Source: Bacteroidales bacterium UBA1309 (GTDB lineage Bacteria > Bacteroidota > Bacteroidia > Bacteroidales > Dysgonomonadaceae). From it: a stretch of DNA of 8,038 nt. Within the stretch, counting starts at the first letter, position 1. Each line of letters begins with the position of its first letter. The position numbers and the translations under genes are program-made. Shown piece after piece: positions 6,698 to 8,038 of the stretch. The stretch is from NCBI GenBank assembly GCA_002307185.1, contig DBTT01000009.1:11365-19402 (forward strand), read 5' to 3'. The notes below the pieces were generated by a model. The model was not told the DNA's origin. It worked only from the letters and a program-made list of their open reading frames with translations, and did no database searches.

Positions 6698-7047
6698 TTC
6701 AAACCTCCTTTCTTATTGGCTACAAAAGCGGCTGCGTCTGCCTGTAATTCGGCAACTGATTTGTGTTTGTCTCCAATCAACCAAGCATCAATTTCGCTTT
6801 TAAGAAATTGGAGCTTCTTTCCCTTTTTGTGATAAGGAATGAGCTTTTGACCAATCCAACCGTAAACAGTCTGCCGAGCTGGCTTGTCTGGCAAATAGCT
6901 GCACAATTCCTGTAAGTTAAACCACTTGTCAGATTCGGGTAATTCTGACTTTGTTGCACTAAGCAAGGATTCTAATCGTTCAACCTTGCCAATTAAATAT
7001 GCCAACGCCTGAGGCATATCATTAAAAGAAATCTCGTTTGAAAACAT
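6694..7047 (-). CDS. Helix-turn-helix (excisionase/MerR-like) DNA-binding protein, first of a pair
   Basis: I place the start at the ATG at 7047 (MFSNEISFNDMPQAL), giving 117 residues. An in-frame GTG at 7104 would add a hydrophobic 19-residue extension that overlaps a hairpin and looks untypical. A short coiled-coil-like helix (LAYLIGKVERLESLLS, 15-30) is followed by the helix-turn-helix at about 42-92: WFNLQELCSYLPDKPARQTVYGW, in two parts, then a basic wing IPYHKKGKKLQFLKSEIDAWL (70-90). This N-terminal helix plus HTH_17 layout is widespread in Bacteroidota mobile elements. It is the first gene of the operon that continues through the second helix-turn-helix protein to the DUF3987 gene, and its leader contains several hairpins. 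No strong ribosome-binding site is visible. Role in excision or replication control is inference from family and position. Confidence 0.82.
   Translation of the reverse strand: MFSNEISFNDMPQALAYLIGKVERLESLLSATKSELPESDKWFNLQELCSYLPDKPARQTVYGWIGQKLIPYHKKGKKLQFLKSEIDAWLIGDKHKSVAELQADAAAFVANKKGGLK
6704..6709 (-). promoter_or_regulatory. Shine-Dalgarno site for the second helix-turn-helix gene
   Basis: AGGAGG on the minus strand lies six bases before the ATG at 6697 and inside the last codons of the preceding gene. With the ATGA overlap it fixes the start and implies coupled translation of the two helix-turn-helix proteins. Confidence 0.75.
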
Positions 7048-7100
7048 TGTGTAAAAAGTTTTCGGCGATTTGATTTTCAGGTGTGCCAATAACAAGAAAA

Positions 7101-7125
7101 CCACTACTCCGAAATGGAATAGTGG
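7101..7125 (-). repeat. Hairpin in the leader of the helix-turn-helix operon
   Basis: CCACTACTCC (7101-7110) and GGAATAGTGG (7116-7125) form a 10-bp stem with one mismatch and a 5-base loop. On the minus strand the stem is followed by TTTTCTTGTTATT, a poor but possible terminator tail. It lies 54 bases upstream of the ATG at 7047. It could be a weak terminator, an attenuator or an operator. Confidence 0.55.
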
Positions 7126-7136
7126 TACAAAAAGAT

Positions 7137-7188
7137 TAGGTAAAAAAAGGGTAACCCAGAGGTAAAAACCTCTTACCCTATTTACCTA
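7137..7188 (-). terminator. Nested hairpin with T7 tract, terminator-like
   Basis: On the minus strand an inner hairpin pairs 7173-7178 with 7149-7154 (GGGTAA/TTACCC) and 7168-7172 with 7159-7163. It has an AAAA/TTTT loop and a 4-base bulge, and is followed directly by seven T residues (7148-7142). An outer 8-bp repeat, TAGGTAAA (7137-7144) and TTTACCTA (7181-7188), encloses it and shares part of the T tract. The inner form looks like an intrinsic terminator; the outer pairing would compete with it. It lies in the leader of the helix-turn-helix operon, so regulated read-through is possible. Confidence 0.55.
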
Positions 7189-7230
7189 TTATATTTTTAT
7201 ATATCATTGATATTCAATATGTATGTCGAT

Positions 7231-7273
7231 AAAAATAAAAAAAGGTAAATGAGCGTTTTACTCATTTACCTTT
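7231..7273 (-). terminator. Intrinsic terminator after the partial unknown gene
   Basis: AAAGGTAAATGAG (7241-7253) and CTCATTTACCTTT (7261-7273) form a perfect 13-bp stem with a 7-base loop. On the minus strand the stem runs into TTTTATTTTT (7240-7231). It begins 25 bases after the TAA at 7298, the expected place for the terminator of that gene. Confidence 0.85.
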
Positions 7274-7283
7274 CGTTATTTGG

Positions 7284-7304
7284 ATTACCCCGAATAATTA
7301 CCCC
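7284..7304 (-). repeat. Pair of direct GGGGTAAT repeats at the end of the unknown gene
   Basis: GGGGTAAT occurs twice on the minus strand (7304-7297 and 7291-7284), 13 bases apart from start to start. The first overlaps the last glycine codon and the stop of the partial gene. The core resembles the GGTAA arms of the hairpins just downstream. The significance is uncertain. Confidence 0.5.
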
Positions 7305-8038
7305 AAAACTTTCTTGATAAATTGATTGTAGCCGCTTGGCTGTTGGCTAAATTTCGTTTTAAGAGTAGAGAAAGTTACTACCTTCGGGGAAAATTCATCA
7401 AATGCCTGTTGCATAAATTCAATCCAAATATCTTGAATTGAGGAGTATAATTCTTTGTGAACGAGATATATTGAATATCGAAACCATGTTTTACCCAGAT
7501 TAGCCCTTGGTATTTTCTTGGTTATTTTAGGAATGCTGTCATGCTGGATAAGGTGTTCGATATAAGCAATCATTAATTTGTAATCACTTTCCGACAGGAT
7601 TCTTTCATTGTTCTGTGGATTTACGCCATTTAGAAATGCTAAGTGTTTGTGTGCAATGGCTAATTTTGATTTGATTTGCATTGGCTTGACAGTTGGCTGA
7701 GGCTTCTTCTTACTATCACTTATTTGCTTTTCAATCACAACTTTATAAATTGCACTCGGGTCTTTTAAATAAATATCCTTTTGCTGATTCAAGAATACAG
7801 ATAAATTATTCGTAATAGATAGCGTGTTTCGGATTGGGTTACTAAACGATAATTCAGTAAAAATATCATCAATTGCATTAGCTCTGTCAATCGCAATTTC
7901 TTCTCTTTCGAAACGCTGTCTTAAAATGCTCTTTTGTTCTTTTGTAATCAGGTTTGCAAAATCACTGTTAATCAATTGGTCGAATGAGGGTATTGCTTGA
8001 TTTGTTTGTTTTAAAAACAAATAATTTTCAAGTGCAAT
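7298..8038 (-). CDS. Unidentified protein, C-terminal part (runs off the right edge)
   Basis: The frame is open from the window edge to TAA at 7298-7300, giving 246 codons. An internal TTG at 8020 is not a convincing start, because the codons before it (IALENY) continue the frame to the edge. I do not recognise a characterised family. The protein looks soluble, with no membrane segment or signal peptide in the visible part. It appears helical and charged, with a Lys/Pro-rich linker near the middle (SDSKKKPQPTVKP). The most conserved-looking part is C-terminal: SESDYKLMIAYIEHLIQH, then PRANLGKTWFRYSIYLVHKELY and WIEFMQQAFDEF. It has the look of a protein of Bacteroidota mobile elements, but I cannot name it. 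RteC, the excision regulator of CTnDOT, was considered on position, but the visible C-terminus does not match what I recall of it. A strong terminator follows, so it belongs to a separate upstream transcript. Confidence 0.7.
   Translation of the reverse strand: MALENYLFLKQTNQAIPSFDQLINSDFANLITKEQKSILRQRFEREEIAIDRANAIDDIFTELSFSNPIRNTLSITNNLSVFLNQQKDIYLKDPSAIYKVVIEKQISDSKKKPQPTVKPMQIKSKLAIAHKHLAFLNGVNPQNNERILSESDYKLMIAYIEHLIQHDSIPKITKKIPRANLGKTWFRYSIYLVHKELYSSIQDIWIEFMQQAFDEFSPKVVTFSTLKTKFSQQPSGYNQFIKKVLG

Noticed and set aside
7048..7104. GTG-initiated 19-residue extension of the first helix-turn-helix protein
   Set aside because: The extension overlaps the hairpin at 7101-7125, starts with a rare codon and adds a hydrophobic stretch not expected in this family; the ATG at 7047 gives a normal protein.
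7128..7135. Promoter -7 element (TCTTTTTG, minus strand) for the helix-turn-helix operon
   Set aside because: It has a mismatch at a key position of TAnnTTTG, no clear -33 box, and T-rich DNA gives such matches by chance.
7101..7304. CRISPR array
   Set aside because: The repeats are short, inverted and irregularly spaced, with no uniform repeat-spacer pattern and no cas genes.
7298..8038. Identity as RteC, the CTnDOT excision regulator
   Set aside because: Only the position fits; the visible C-terminal motifs do not match what I recall of RteC.

Overview
The window reads as accessory DNA from a member of the Bacteroidota. Every gene I can support lies on the minus strand, so the genes are described from high to low coordinates. 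The taxonomic call rests on three things. The BT4734-like protein and its DUF3987 partner form a pair typical of Bacteroides-type integrative elements. A promoter element of the TAnnTTTG type (TATCTTTG) lies upstream of the second gene block. Several genes also lack a Shine-Dalgarno sequence. Base composition is moderately AT-rich.

Region A (8038-7298) holds the C-terminal 246 codons of a protein that I cannot place in a named family. Its frame is open to the window edge. Region B (about 7304-7048) is noncoding and unusually structured, with three hairpins on the minus strand and about nine copies of a GGTAA-type core in both orientations. Region C (7047-3606) is a tight operon with overlapping genes. 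It encodes two small excisionase/MerR-like helix-turn-helix proteins, then a BT4734-like (archaeo-eukaryotic primase superfamily) protein, then a PriCT-like/DUF3987 ATPase. It ends at a strong palindromic terminator (3574-3604). This looks like the replication and excision control block of an integrative or mobilizable element. No integrase or relaxase gene is inside the window.

Region D (3570-1) is a second operon with its own promoter. It encodes a short Xre-type regulator, a type I restriction-modification methyltransferase subunit (HsdM) resembling the EcoR124I (type IC) class, a RhuM-family protein, and the N-terminal 192 codons of the specificity subunit HsdS. HsdM/RhuM and RhuM/HsdS are each joined by an ATGA stop/start overlap, so RhuM sits translationally coupled between the two halves of the methyltransferase. 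HsdS is cut by the window edge inside a 12-bp tandem repeat encoding Leu-Glu-Ala-Glu units. That is the place where EcoR124I-type enzymes carry the 4-residue repeats that set the spacing of the recognition site. HsdR is not in the window.

The simplest reading is that regions A-C are the maintenance and transfer-control backbone of a Bacteroidota mobile element and region D is a defence cargo module. The parts most worth a second look are the RhuM gene embedded in the methyltransferase operon, the HsdS spacer repeat and the hairpin-rich leader ahead of the helix-turn-helix genes.
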